NCBI GenBank assembly: GCA_015064735.1
Contig: SVRP01000010.1
Span: forward strand, 19,514 to 83,513
From: Oscillospiraceae bacterium
GTDB lineage: Bacteria > Bacillota > Clostridia > Oscillospirales > CAG-272
Direction: 5' to 3'
DNA: 64,000 nt
In this document: piece by piece, positions 9,007 through 17,289 of the stretch
How positions within the stretch are numbered: the first letter of the stretch is position 1
Layout: every line of letters starts with the position of its first letter
Program-made: the position numbers and the translations under genes
The notes under the pieces: generated by a model
The model's database searches: none
Told to the model about the DNA's origin: nothing
The model's input: only the letters and a program-made list of their open reading frames with translations

Positions 9007-9891
9007 ATGAAAAAAGCATATATCTGCGCTGCAATATCAATATTTCTGTGGTCGACCTTTGCCACGTCCTCAAAGCTTCTGCTCGGAGCCTTCGGCAACT
9101 ATCAGGTCCTCTGTATCAGCTCCCTTATTGCGGCTCTTGCCCTCCTTTGCGCGGTCCTTATGACCGGCAAATTCAAACTACTGAAGCAATATCGGCTCAA
9201 GGACTACGCCATTATGGCTCTCATCGGTCTGCCCGGCACCTTCTTTTACTATGTGTTTTACTACACGGGCGCTGACAGACTTCCCGCGTCGCTTGCCTTT
9301 ACGGTCAACTATATGTGGCCTATAATGAGCATAGTTTTCGCCTGCATCATTCTTAGAGAAAAGCTGACTCCGAGAAAATGCATCGCTATTGCCGTATCCT
9401 TCGTAGGCGTTGCCATTATTTCGGGCGGCGGTCTCTTTAACTTTGATAAGAACGTACTTATGGGAATTGTTTTCTGCCTCATGGGAGCAGTATCCTACGG
9501 TCTGTTTACCGCCCTTAATACCAAATACGAGTACGACGTATTCGTGTCGATGATGATAAACTCCCTTGTTGCATTTGTCCTGTGCTTTGTGATAATAGCC
9601 GTAAAGGGAGAGCTTTTCCTTCCCAATTTCACACAGACCCTAGGATTTACGTGGAACGGAATTTTCGTAATAGCGATCCCCAACGCCACATGGATACTCG
9701 CCCTCAATTGCAAAAACACCTCGAAAATATCAAACCTCGCATATATCACCCCGTTTTTGTCCCTTATTTGGACCTTTTTGATACTTCATGAGCCTATAAA
9801 CATCTACTCTGTAATAGGGCTTGTCGTTATCGTCCTTGGTATCTTGATACAGTTAAAGGACTCAAAGGGTAAGGAAAAGGGGTTGGAATAA
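9007..9891 (+). CDS. EamA/DMT-family transporter
   Basis: 294 residues with about ten hydrophobic helices arranged as two EamA halves, the usual drug/metabolite transporter layout. WSTFATSSKLL in helix 1 and the VNYMWPIMSIVFACIILREKLT segment in the first repeat are typical, as is the ILHEPI motif in the second. Such proteins export or import amino acids, nucleosides or other small metabolites across the cytoplasmic membrane; the substrate cannot be predicted. It is a single-gene unit with its own promoter and terminator. Confidence 0.85.
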   Translation: MKKAYICAAISIFLWSTFATSSKLLLGAFGNYQVLCISSLIAALALLCAVLMTGKFKLLKQYRLKDYAIMALIGLPGTFFYYVFYYTGADRLPASLAFTVNYMWPIMSIVFACIILREKLTPRKCIAIAVSFVGVAIISGGGLFNFDKNVLMGIVFCLMGAVSYGLFTALNTKYEYDVFVSMMINSLVAFVLCFVIIAVKGELFLPNFTQTLGFTWNGIFVIAIPNATWILALNCKNTSKISNLAYITPFLSLIWTFLILHEPINIYSVIGLVVIVLGILIQLKDSKGKEKGLE

Positions 9892-9897
9892 AAAAGC

Positions 9898-9931
9898 GCA
9901 CCGTCTCCGTAAACGGAGACGGTGCATTTTT
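9898..9931 (+). terminator. Intrinsic terminator after EamA gene
   Basis: GCACCGTCTCCG, loop TAAA, CGGAGACGGTGC, then ATTTTTC: a perfect 12-bp stem. Confidence 0.93.
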
Positions 9932-10014
9932 CTTAAAGATTGACTCTTATCGCCAATCTTTATCTTGATAGGGAGTATTTTCTATGACTTATTTTTGGAT
10001 ACAAGTTCTTTATT

Positions 10015-10902
10015 TTAAGCAATCTCACAAAAGACCCCGCTCATTTTAAATCCAAAATGAATAGTAGTGTTTTCTTTTAAGACGAACGGAGAGAGTACAG
10101 CTGTGGTTCCACAATTTACTATTACAACATAGACACCAAATCTCAGTTCTACAATCTTATCCTCTCCATTTTCTAATATCAATTTAGCGTTATTCAAATA
10201 AACATCCATAGTTGCAGCTCCACCCATTAGAACACCTTGCTTTTTTCTTCTAAGTGTAATGGTATACGGACCATATTCATCGATAAGATGCTTTATATAC
10301 TCTTCACCAGCCGTGTTATAAATTTGTTCAAGCTCCATTGCAAATGCATTTATAGTCGAATTAATTAAATTTGCGCACCATCCTCTGCTACCTGTTGCAT
10401 CTGGTGCAACCTTCGTATCATACACATAAGGTATTGCAACCATGTTTTTTACATATTTACTTATTTTTTCTAAAACATCTTTTTTATTTTCGACGGTTAG
10501 ACTATAGTAATCACTAATTACAGATATAGACTTGTTTAGCACCTCGAATTTTTGCTCACGCTTAAAATATTCCGAATCTGTCATAGACAGCATTGCACGT
10601 CCATAAGCACTAAAGAAAACTGCTTCCATATTATTGTCGCTATTTTGTTCAACAAGATTATAGTATTTCTCGACTTCTTCCCAGTCTTCTTTCATTAAAG
10701 CTCTTCGTGCATTTGTCAGGTATTTTTCAATGGAATCCGTATTATCTACTTTTACAGTCCCCTGAACCTCGACAGTTCCCTCAATCATCATTTTTCTGGC
10801 TTCTTCCACGGAATACTTGCAACCACAAGTTTGACATACAAATACCCCGTCTTGTTTCAATAAATCCCTGCTTCCGCACATTTCGCAAGTTAATTGTTTC
10901 AT
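10015..10902 (-). CDS. Zinc-ribbon protein of unknown function
   Basis: 295 residues. The N-terminus is a TFIIB-type zinc ribbon with Cys6, Cys9, Cys23 and Cys26 (CEMC...CQTC). A short VEVQGTVKVDN segment and an alpha-helical stretch with a TPR-like look (about 60-130) follow, then a beta-rich C-terminal domain. No membrane helix is visible. It is the last gene of the five-gene operon that starts with the SPFH protein. Bacillus ydjG-ydjI operons likewise pair zinc-ribbon and SPFH proteins, which supports a shared cell-envelope role, but the function is unknown. AAAGGAG precedes the ATG. Confidence 0.7.
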   Translation of the reverse strand: MKQLTCEMCGSRDLLKQDGVFVCQTCGCKYSVEEARKMMIEGTVEVQGTVKVDNTDSIEKYLTNARRALMKEDWEEVEKYYNLVEQNSDNNMEAVFFSAYGRAMLSMTDSEYFKREQKFEVLNKSISVISDYYSLTVENKKDVLEKISKYVKNMVAIPYVYDTKVAPDATGSRGWCANLINSTINAFAMELEQIYNTAGEEYIKHLIDEYGPYTITLRRKKQGVLMGGAATMDVYLNNAKLILENGEDKIVELRFGVYVVIVNCGTTAVLSPFVLKENTTIHFGFKMSGVFCEIA

Positions 10903-10917
10903 GGTTTTTAATCTCCT

Positions 10918-11115
10918 TTAATTATCTCTTATTGATTTTCCTAATGAAGTTATAGTAAATATCGGTTCGCCATAAGTGTTTTTTCCACATTGGACAATAT
11001 AGTTTAATTTAATAGCTTCGTCCACCAATTCTTTGGTGTGCCTACGATATAATAGTCCAACATACGGAGTGCTTCCATTTGTAAATTCCATAAGCAATTT
11101 ATAATATTTATTCAT
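10918..11115 (-). CDS. Small hypothetical protein, possibly winged-helix
   Basis: 65 residues. The ATG at 11115 shares its A with the TGA stop of the gene upstream (TGATG), so the two are translationally coupled; an in-frame TTG at 11118 is less likely. The C-terminal part (YGEPIFTITSLGKSIRDN) looks like the wing and last helix of a small winged-helix fold, which is only a suggestion. It lies 15 bases before the zinc-ribbon gene. I do not recognise the family. Confidence 0.6.
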   Translation of the reverse strand: MNKYYKLLMEFTNGSTPYVGLLYRRHTKELVDEAIKLNYIVQCGKNTYGEPIFTITSLGKSIRDN

Positions 11116-11318
11116 CAAGTGGCCTTCTCTTCATAATAATCGCATTTTGCTGCACTTCCACAATGTTCTTTCCAAACGGGACATTGTTCGTTTGTACAAT
11201 ATCGCTCTCGACCTTTGCCTTCTGCAAATATACAACGCGAAGGATATCTTCTTTTTCCATCAGATTTTAATGTCACTACATGGGCAGGAGTCCCCTGCAT
11301 ATCCCTAACTCTTGCCAT
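11115..11318 (-). CDS. Small cysteine-rich protein
   Basis: 67 residues. The ATG at 11318 has GGAGG eight bases upstream; an in-frame TTG at 11330 would overlap that site. Five cysteines are spread through the C-terminal half (SRCIF, RYCTNEQCPVW, EHCGS, AKCDYY) and may bind a metal. The family is not recognised. It is coupled to the next gene through TGATG and lies 15 bases after the membrane-protein gene. Conserved order and good ribosome binding sites support it being real. Confidence 0.65.
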   Translation of the reverse strand: MARVRDMQGTPAHVVTLKSDGKRRYPSRCIFAEGKGRERYCTNEQCPVWKEHCGSAAKCDYYEEKAT

Positions 11319-11333
11319 TTTAACCTCCAAAAA

Positions 11334-12002
11334 TTATTTTAATATTTTACATTTTTTATTTCGTTCTGTAAGTAAGGTAACAACTTCTTCTATAATTGCT
11401 TTTTTATCCGTTGCCGTTTTCATTTCTTCAACCTTTGCAGAAATACGTGATTCCAACTCACCGAGCATCTCGTGGCTCATAGGATCGCTGAAGCGGACCC
11501 TTTCGGCGAGTTTTTTGAGTTCAGCTTTTGTTTCTACATCGGTTTCGCTTTCGGCGAGCATTTCGATATCGGTTTGCAAGAACTGTATAAATGCTCGTTT
11601 TACCTTGATCCTTTCTTCCACACGGTTGATTCCGCTTGCTCCCGCTTGACCTGCAATTGCACAAAGAGACGAGGTTGCGAGGATGATCGCGCATACGACA
11701 ATCACCAACCATACTGGAAGTGTCGGGAATACCATGAATACCGCAAAAGCAATCAGCTGTATAATAAGATAAGTAATTCCAACGTGAATCACGGGAATAC
11801 CAAGGAACTTGCTTTTCAGCGTATCCTTTTTGCCAAGCGCAATTTTCCACAAAAGGGTTTGAATTGCAAACGCCACGACCGAGAAAGCATAAACTGTCCA
11901 AAAGGTTGTCGTTTTATCGGTAGGTACTACAAATGCGATTACGTTAAATAACGCAAACACGATACCGAGTGCGAGATAGGACATTAAATTATTCTTTTTC
12001 AT
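11334..12002 (-). CDS. Membrane protein with helical cytoplasmic tail
   Basis: 222 residues. Four hydrophobic helices lie at about 8-27, 36-53, 68-91 and 96-118. The charged, strongly helical C-terminal half (about 125-222) looks like a coiled coil. It starts three bases after the SPFH gene ends, with GGAGGG before its ATG. A membrane anchor beside an SPFH scaffold suggests that the two work together at the membrane. No enzymatic motif is visible. Confidence 0.7.
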   Translation of the reverse strand: MKKNNLMSYLALGIVFALFNVIAFVVPTDKTTTFWTVYAFSVVAFAIQTLLWKIALGKKDTLKSKFLGIPVIHVGITYLIIQLIAFAVFMVFPTLPVWLVIVVCAIILATSSLCAIAGQAGASGINRVEERIKVKRAFIQFLQTDIEMLAESETDVETKAELKKLAERVRFSDPMSHEMLGELESRISAKVEEMKTATDKKAIIEEVVTLLTERNKKCKILK

Positions 12003-12005
12003 CGT

Positions 12006-13184
12006 TTAGCCCTCCCTCTTTGTACCGCATTTCGGGCAGAACTTGCCGGGGCGCTCAAATTGATAGCCACAATTTCGGCAAATATTATCGGGGACGGCTA
12101 CCTTAGTGCCGCACTCGTCGCAAAAAGCCGCACCGGGTGTGAGCTTTGCACCGCAATTTTCACAGAAAGCATCAGCAGGCGGTTGTGTCTGCGGTTTTTC
12201 CGTTGCACCATTGAACGCCGTATTGACCGCTCCGCCGACCATATTGGCAATGCCGCCACCAACGCCCGCCATCATACCGAGACCAATTCCCATATTAGTG
12301 AATTGTCCTGCGCCCTCGTTCTTAGCCGCATCTTGCGCCACATCAAAGCCGCGTTCTTGTTGATAGGTATATCCCTCTTGCGCGCGCTTGGTCGCCTGCG
12401 CCTGCGAGTCAATAACGACCTTCTGCGCTTCGGTCTGAGCGTGAATAATATCGGTTTGCTGTTTTAACCTTGCCTCGGCAATATCCGCATACTGGCGGAA
12501 ATGCAGTTCCTTAAATTTTTCGTACTGAGGACTACCGTCAGGCTTTACGATTGTTGTTACGTAAAAACGGTTAAGATTGACACCGTATTCAAGGAAATCA
12601 TCCGCAAGCTTTGCGTGTATATCCCTTGAAAATGTTTCAAGCTGCTCGTCAATTTCAAAAATATTGATGGCATTCTGACGCATCGTCTGCGCTATATAGG
12701 TTTTGACCTTGGTCATAAGCACAGCGCGAAAATACGTAACAAGGCTCTGCCTATCCAAACAAATTTCCGTACCTACAATTTTAACAAGCAGTTTTCTTGA
12801 ATCTTCAACACTTAACGTCATTTCTCCCGATGCGCCGATTGCAAGCGGGAATTTATAGGTTGGCTCTACGTACTGAACCTTAGAGTCAGTCCCCCATCGA
12901 ATTGCCATCTGCTCGGTTTTATTGATAAAATAGACCTCACAATGGAACGGCGTTTCTCCCCCTGTAGGGATGTTGATGATCTTGCGAAGCAGAGGAATAT
13001 TCTGCGTTTCAAGAGTATGCCGTCCTGCGCCAAAGAGATCAAGAGCCTGACCGTTGGCAAAGAAAATAGCTTCCTGCGATTCGTGAACGATCAACTGCGT
13101 TGTCGTATTGAAGTCCTCGCACGGATGCTTCCATATAAAGGTGCTATTATCGCCTTCATATTTGATAATATCAGCTATTGCCAT
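12006..13184 (-). CDS. SPFH-domain protein with C-terminal double zinc ribbon, YdjI-like
   Basis: About 392 residues. The first 200 form an SPFH (band-7) scaffold domain (LIVHESQEAIFFANGQALDL is typical), then a helical segment rich in Ala/Gln/Glu, a Gly/Met-rich hydrophobic stretch (GIGLGMMAGVGGGIANMVGG), and two zinc ribbons (CENCG...CDECG and CRNCG...CPKCG). This matches B. subtilis YdjI, which works with PspA at the membrane. ATG 13184 follows AAGGAG by six bases; the upstream ATG at 13205 has no such site. It is the first gene of the operon, with promoter at 13238-13266. Confidence 0.85.
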   Translation of the reverse strand: MAIADIIKYEGDNSTFIWKHPCEDFNTTTQLIVHESQEAIFFANGQALDLFGAGRHTLETQNIPLLRKIINIPTGGETPFHCEVYFINKTEQMAIRWGTDSKVQYVEPTYKFPLAIGASGEMTLSVEDSRKLLVKIVGTEICLDRQSLVTYFRAVLMTKVKTYIAQTMRQNAINIFEIDEQLETFSRDIHAKLADDFLEYGVNLNRFYVTTIVKPDGSPQYEKFKELHFRQYADIAEARLKQQTDIIHAQTEAQKVVIDSQAQATKRAQEGYTYQQERGFDVAQDAAKNEGAGQFTNMGIGLGMMAGVGGGIANMVGGAVNTAFNGATEKPQTQPPADAFCENCGAKLTPGAAFCDECGTKVAVPDNICRNCGYQFERPGKFCPKCGTKREG

Positions 13185-13237
13185 AAAATTCTCCTTTATA
13201 TTCATTAGGAAAAACCATAATTCTTATCTTTAACACA

Positions 13238-13266
13238 ATTATAGCACCAAAATATGTTAAAGTCAA
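13238..13266 (-). promoter_or_regulatory. Promoter of the SPFH operon
   Basis: On the minus strand: TTGACT, 17-base spacer, TATAAT. TTATCT/AGATAA hexamers at 13224-13229, 13266-13271 and 13282-13287 lie around it and could be operators for the divergent XRE regulator. Confidence 0.8.
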
Positions 13267-13302
13267 GATAATTTCTTAACTTTATCTAATTTTGGAGGAT
13301 AT

Positions 13303-13545
13303 ATGAAGATTTACGATTATAATGGAAGAAAGAATATTTGCGGAGACAGAGTACACGAGGCGCGTTGTCGACACCGTATGACACAGAGCGATCTTGCAGC
13401 TCGGCTACAGGTATCGGGAATAATAATCGAACGCGACAGCGTTTCGAGAATAGAAATTGGTACTCGCTTTGTTGCCGATTACGAATTACGGGAGCTTGCG
13501 CACATTTTACAGGTATCCGTCGACTGGCTCCTTGGCTTGGAGTGA
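13303..13545 (+). CDS. XRE-family DNA-binding protein
   Basis: 80 residues, essentially one Cro/CI-type helix-turn-helix domain: VHEARCRHRMTQSDLAARLQ, SVSRIEIGTRFVADYELREL, then VSVDWLLGL. GGAGG lies just before the ATG. It is divergent from the SPFH operon across about 120 bases that hold the operon promoter and repeated TTATCT hexamers, so it is probably a repressor of that operon, of itself, or both. It has no effector domain and may sense through a partner protein. Confidence 0.88.
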   Translation: MKIYDYNGRKNICGDRVHEARCRHRMTQSDLAARLQVSGIIIERDSVSRIEIGTRFVADYELRELAHILQVSVDWLLGLE

Positions 13546-13571
13546 AATCTGATTGAAATAAGAGTCATACA

Positions 13572-13602
13572 AAAAAGGCAGTTCGAAACTGCCTTTTTTA
13601 TG
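13572..13602. terminator. Bidirectional terminator between xre and araC genes
   Basis: AAAGGCAGTT pairs with AACTGCCTTT, with A and T runs on either side. Confidence 0.85.
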
Positions 13603-13633
13603 TGGTTTCAGCTTACGTGTCCGAAGGGCTTTT

Positions 13634-14392
13634 CTACGCTCTCTTTCTGAATTTCAGCGGCGTAGTTCCCGTAAACTCCGCAAAGACCTTGCGAAAATGG
13701 TTTTCGGAATTAAATCCTACCATTCGACTTATATCCGAAACCGAATAATTACTGTTTTCAAGATATTCAATGGCGACGTTTATTTTTATGGAATTCAAAA
13801 AACGCACCGGTGTCTGCCCAAGCTCGTTTTGGAACAAATGATATAAGGTAGACTCGCTTACAAGGCACTTCTTTGCCACGTCGCTCACAGAAAAGTTATT
13901 ATTCCAATTCTCAGTTATATATTCAATTGCAGCTTGCAGGGTTCTGTCAAAGGCGATATCGCTTTTTTTCATTTGCGGCAATATATCTTGCAACACCTTA
14001 TAAAACAGCGAATATGCTTCAAGCCCCTCGATTGCCCCGCCCGATAGAAGCTCGCTTATTTTCAGTATGTTTTTCTTGGTTTCCTTGGAGCAAGGTATAG
14101 TCTGAGGCTCGTATCCAAAGCTGTCGTAATGTATAAAGCAGCTTACGTATACCACCTCTATTCCCGGCTCACCTCTCCACTCTGAATAACAATAAATGTT
14201 TTCGGGAATAAAGACCACGTCTCCCTCTTTTACTCTCAATTTCTTGTTAAGATAAATATACGTTCCGCTTCCCTTTATTATCAATCCCAGCCTCGTTTTG
14301 CGTCTGTTGCTGTTTCCGCGGCAAAAATGGTAGTTATTAAACGAATGCTTTGACGTTGAAAGCTCGGATACAAAAATATTTTCGTTTTTCAT
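13634..14392 (-). CDS. AraC-family transcriptional regulator
   Basis: 252 residues: N-terminal cupin sensor (IKGSGTYIYLNKKLRVKEG) and C-terminal double helix-turn-helix (SDISRMVGFNSENHFRKVF, then GTTPLKFRKR). GAGGAAAAAT precedes the ATG. It is divergent from the five-gene oxidoreductase operon that starts at 14508, whose promoter lies between them, so it is the likely regulator of that operon. The effector is unknown but is probably a sugar or polyol. Confidence 0.9.
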   Translation of the reverse strand: MKNENIFVSELSTSKHSFNNYHFCRGNSNRRKTRLGLIIKGSGTYIYLNKKLRVKEGDVVFIPENIYCYSEWRGEPGIEVVYVSCFIHYDSFGYEPQTIPCSKETKKNILKISELLSGGAIEGLEAYSLFYKVLQDILPQMKKSDIAFDRTLQAAIEYITENWNNNFSVSDVAKKCLVSESTLYHLFQNELGQTPVRFLNSIKINVAIEYLENSNYSVSDISRMVGFNSENHFRKVFAEFTGTTPLKFRKRA

Positions 14393-14440
14393 ATTTTTCC
14401 TCTGTTTGCAGAATAGTTACTTTTTTTACAGTATATCATA

Positions 14441-14469
14441 TTGACCTGAAAATTACAAGATGTTATAAT
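14441..14469 (+). promoter_or_regulatory. Promoter of the oxidoreductase operon
   Basis: TTGACC, 17-base spacer, TATAAT at 14464-14469. Confidence 0.78.
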
Positions 14470-14507
14470 AAAAGTGTAAAAATCTTTTTTGTTGGGAGAT
14501 ATACATA

Positions 14508-15512
14508 ATGAAAAGAGTAAAAATCGCGCAGATAGGCACAAGTAAAAACAGCCACGGAAATCAGATATGGAAAAGTCTTAACAAGCAATCTGACATATTC
14601 GAGGTTGTAGGCTATGCTCTCCCCGAAAACGAGAGAGAAAAATTCCCGGACCAAATGAAAGCCTTTGAAGGTTACCGTGAAATGACGGTAGAGGAAATTC
14701 TTTCCGCCCCCGAGATCGAGGCGGTTGCCGTTGAGACCGAGGAAATATACCTTACAAAGTACGCTCTTATGGTTGCAAAGGCGGGAAAGCACCTGCATAT
14801 GGAGAAGCCCGGCGGTTTGGAGCTTACCGACTTTGAAGAGCTTATAGACATACTCAGAGTAAAAGCCCTCACCTTCTCCACAGGATACATGTACAGATTC
14901 AATCCCAAGATAAGAGAGGCTCTTGAAAAAATTAAGCGCGGTGAGCTTGGGAAAATCTATTCGGTCGAAGCTCACATGGACTGCAAGCACACCCCTAACA
15001 TAAGAGAGTGGCTTGAAGCCTTCCCCGGCGGAATGTTATTCTTCCTTGGCTGTCATCTTATAGACCTCATCTACCAGATACAGGGAGAGCCCGAGGAAAT
15101 AATCCCCTTAAGCTGCTCCACCGGCATCGGTGATATACATACCGATGACTACGGAATGGTAGTTTTCAAATACAGGGACGGAGTATCCTTTGCCAAGACC
15201 TGCGACAATGAGTGCGGCGGATTTATGCGTCGTCAGCTTGTTATCTGCGGAGAAAAAGGAACTATTGAAATCAAACCTCTTGAAGTGGGTGTTGACGGCG
15301 GTCAGTACACGGTATCAAGCGAATGCTTCGACGATTCGGGAAAGCATTGGTCGGAGCCTTGGGCAACCTCAAAGAGTGAAATACACGACCGTTACGACGG
15401 AATGCTGAGAAATTTTGCCGAGCTTGTCAGAGGCAAGGAAAATCCATACTCATACGATTACGAATTAAATTTATATAAGCTTGTATTAAAATCTTGCGGA
15501 AAGGAAGTATAA
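14508..15512 (+). CDS. Gfo/Idh/MocA-family oxidoreductase
   Basis: 334 residues. An N-terminal Rossmann NAD(P) domain (IAQIGTSKNSHG, a slightly unusual glycine motif) is followed by the family's MEKPGGLEL motif, which carries the catalytic lysine EKP, and by the C-terminal alpha/beta domain (CHLIDLIYQI with the conserved His/Asp). Members oxidise sugars, inositols or sugar-nucleotides at a hydroxyl group. It is the first gene of a five-gene operon with two zinc- or quinone-type dehydrogenases, an SDR and an MBL protein. The substrate is not evident. Confidence 0.88.
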   Translation: MKRVKIAQIGTSKNSHGNQIWKSLNKQSDIFEVVGYALPENEREKFPDQMKAFEGYREMTVEEILSAPEIEAVAVETEEIYLTKYALMVAKAGKHLHMEKPGGLELTDFEELIDILRVKALTFSTGYMYRFNPKIREALEKIKRGELGKIYSVEAHMDCKHTPNIREWLEAFPGGMLFFLGCHLIDLIYQIQGEPEEIIPLSCSTGIGDIHTDDYGMVVFKYRDGVSFAKTCDNECGGFMRRQLVICGEKGTIEIKPLEVGVDGGQYTVSSECFDDSGKHWSEPWATSKSEIHDRYDGMLRNFAELVRGKENPYSYDYELNLYKLVLKSCGKEV

Positions 15513-15514
15513 CC

Positions 15515-16531
15515 ATGCAAACCAAAGCAATAGTATTCACAAAGCCCTATGTAGCAGAGCTCTTAGACGTGGAATGTCTGCCACCAAAGGAAAACGAGGT
15601 TTCCGTACGTCTTGAGTATTCAGCCATAAGCTCCGGAACCGAAAAGGCTAATTTTATAGGACTCAGAAACGGCACAAACGTATCCGAGGACGAAGAAGCG
15701 GTATTTCCCAGAACGGTCGGATACAGCGCGTCGGGTATCGTAACCGCTGTAGGCGAGGGCGTAACCGACATTACCGAGGGCGACAGAGTAGTCGTATACT
15801 GGGGTAAGCACAGAAAGAATATTACAGTAAAGAGAAGCAAGGTAATAAAGATACCCGAGGGAGTCTCCATGGAAGAAGCTTCTATGACCCTCATTTCCAC
15901 GTTTCCTCTTGCGGCTATAAGAAAGACCCACCTTGAAATAGGAGAATCGGCTCTTGTTATGGGACTCGGTATTCTCGGAATATTTGCCGTTCAGGAGCTG
16001 AGAGCGGCGGGAGCATATCCCGTAATTGCCGTTGACCCCGTAAAGGAAAGACGTGAATTGGCACTCAAGCTTGGGGCGGATTATGCCCTCGATCCCACAG
16101 AAGCTGATTTTTGCCAAAAGGTAAAGGATTTGAGCAACGGCGGAGTAAACGTATGTATCGAGGTTACGGGACTTGGCATCGGACTTATTCAGGCGCTCGA
16201 CTGCATGCAGAAAATGGGCAGAGTTGCCCTTCTCGGCTGTACGCGAAGCTCCAAATTTGAAATTGATTATTACGGAAAGGTCCACGGCATGGGTGTATCG
16301 CTTATCGGCGCCCATACCATGGCAAGACCTAAATTTGAATCCAGCGAGGGTCTCTGGACCGACGCCGACGACCTTAAGGCGGTTATGAACCTTATAAAGG
16401 GCGGCAGACTGAACTTCAAGGATATGATATTTGAAATACACTCCCCCGAGGAATGTCAGGAGATATACACCCGTCTTGCAAACGAAAAGACCTTCCCTAT
16501 AGGTGTGCTGTTCGATTGGAGCAAAATATAA
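15515..16531 (+). CDS. Zinc-type alcohol dehydrogenase-like protein (MDR)
   Basis: About 338 residues of the medium-chain dehydrogenase family. The N-terminal GroES-like part has SAISSGTEK and VGYSASGIVTAVGEGV; the Rossmann domain has VMGLGILGIFAVQ. The usual Cys/His zinc ligands are not obvious (SSGTEK stands where the catalytic Cys usually sits), which resembles BchC/threonine-dehydrogenase-like proteins that act beside Gfo/Idh partners. ATG 15515 follows AAGGAAG and lies two bases after the previous stop; an in-frame start at 15494 would overlap that gene. Confidence 0.85.
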   Translation: MQTKAIVFTKPYVAELLDVECLPPKENEVSVRLEYSAISSGTEKANFIGLRNGTNVSEDEEAVFPRTVGYSASGIVTAVGEGVTDITEGDRVVVYWGKHRKNITVKRSKVIKIPEGVSMEEASMTLISTFPLAAIRKTHLEIGESALVMGLGILGIFAVQELRAAGAYPVIAVDPVKERRELALKLGADYALDPTEADFCQKVKDLSNGGVNVCIEVTGLGIGLIQALDCMQKMGRVALLGCTRSSKFEIDYYGKVHGMGVSLIGAHTMARPKFESSEGLWTDADDLKAVMNLIKGGRLNFKDMIFEIHSPEECQEIYTRLANEKTFPIGVLFDWSKI

Positions 16532-16550
16532 GTTAACGGAGGGATAGACT

Positions 16551-17288
16551 ATGGAATTTTCGGATAGAACAGTCCTCGTAACGGGTGCAGCCGTAGGTAT
16601 AGGCAGAGCGACTGCCGTTAAATTCGCTAAAGAGGGCGCAAAGGTGGTTGCGCTTGACATGAACGCGAATGAGCTTGAAAATCTTAAGCGCGAGGTTGAA
16701 GCAGCAAACGGAAAAATCCTCGTTTTCGTCTGCGACGTTTCGGACGAAAACGCCGTAAACAATGTCTTTGCCAAGGCAACGTCAGCATTCGGCTCTATTG
16801 ATATTCTCGTAAACAATGCGGGAATATGGCGCGATAGGTCATACTTTCTTGATACCCCCACCGATATGTGGACAAGGTATATAAACGTAAACATCATGGG
16901 AACGGTTCACTGCACAAAGGCAGCGCTACCCTCTATGATTGAGCGCGGATTCGGCAGAATTATAAACGTAGCCTCGGTAGCGGGAGTTTACGGAAACGCA
17001 AAAATGGTTCATTACTCCGCGACCAAGGGAGCTATTATTTCTATGACCAAGGCGCTGGCGAAAGAGGTAGCCGACAAGGGCATAACCGTAAACGCGGTAT
17101 CTCCCGGTACCGTCTCCCCGGCAGAACAGGCAGACTATCTCTATACTCAGGACAACTCCATGAATTACATGGGAAGAACGGGCTCCACCATGGAAAACGC
17201 AGATCTTATATGCTTTCTCGCAAGTGATGATACGAAATACATTTCGGGACAAAGCATTCAGATCGACGGTGTAAGAAAGAAGATTTAA
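16551..17288 (+). CDS. Short-chain dehydrogenase/reductase
   Basis: 245 residues, the standard SDR length. TGAAVGIGRA is the nucleotide-binding TGxxxGxG motif, NNAG follows near residue 90, and the catalytic Ser-Tyr-Lys triad appears as ASVAG and YSATKGA. The Asp after the second strand (ALDMN) predicts NAD(H) preference. It probably oxidises a sugar or polyol hydroxyl in the same pathway as its operon partners. CGGAGG precedes the ATG. Confidence 0.92.
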   Translation: MEFSDRTVLVTGAAVGIGRATAVKFAKEGAKVVALDMNANELENLKREVEAANGKILVFVCDVSDENAVNNVFAKATSAFGSIDILVNNAGIWRDRSYFLDTPTDMWTRYINVNIMGTVHCTKAALPSMIERGFGRIINVASVAGVYGNAKMVHYSATKGAIISMTKALAKEVADKGITVNAVSPGTVSPAEQADYLYTQDNSMNYMGRTGSTMENADLICFLASDDTKYISGQSIQIDGVRKKI

Positions 17289-17289
17289 C

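Noticed and set aside
15620..16897. 425-residue open frame on the minus strand
   Set aside because: Runs antisense across two well-supported dehydrogenase genes.
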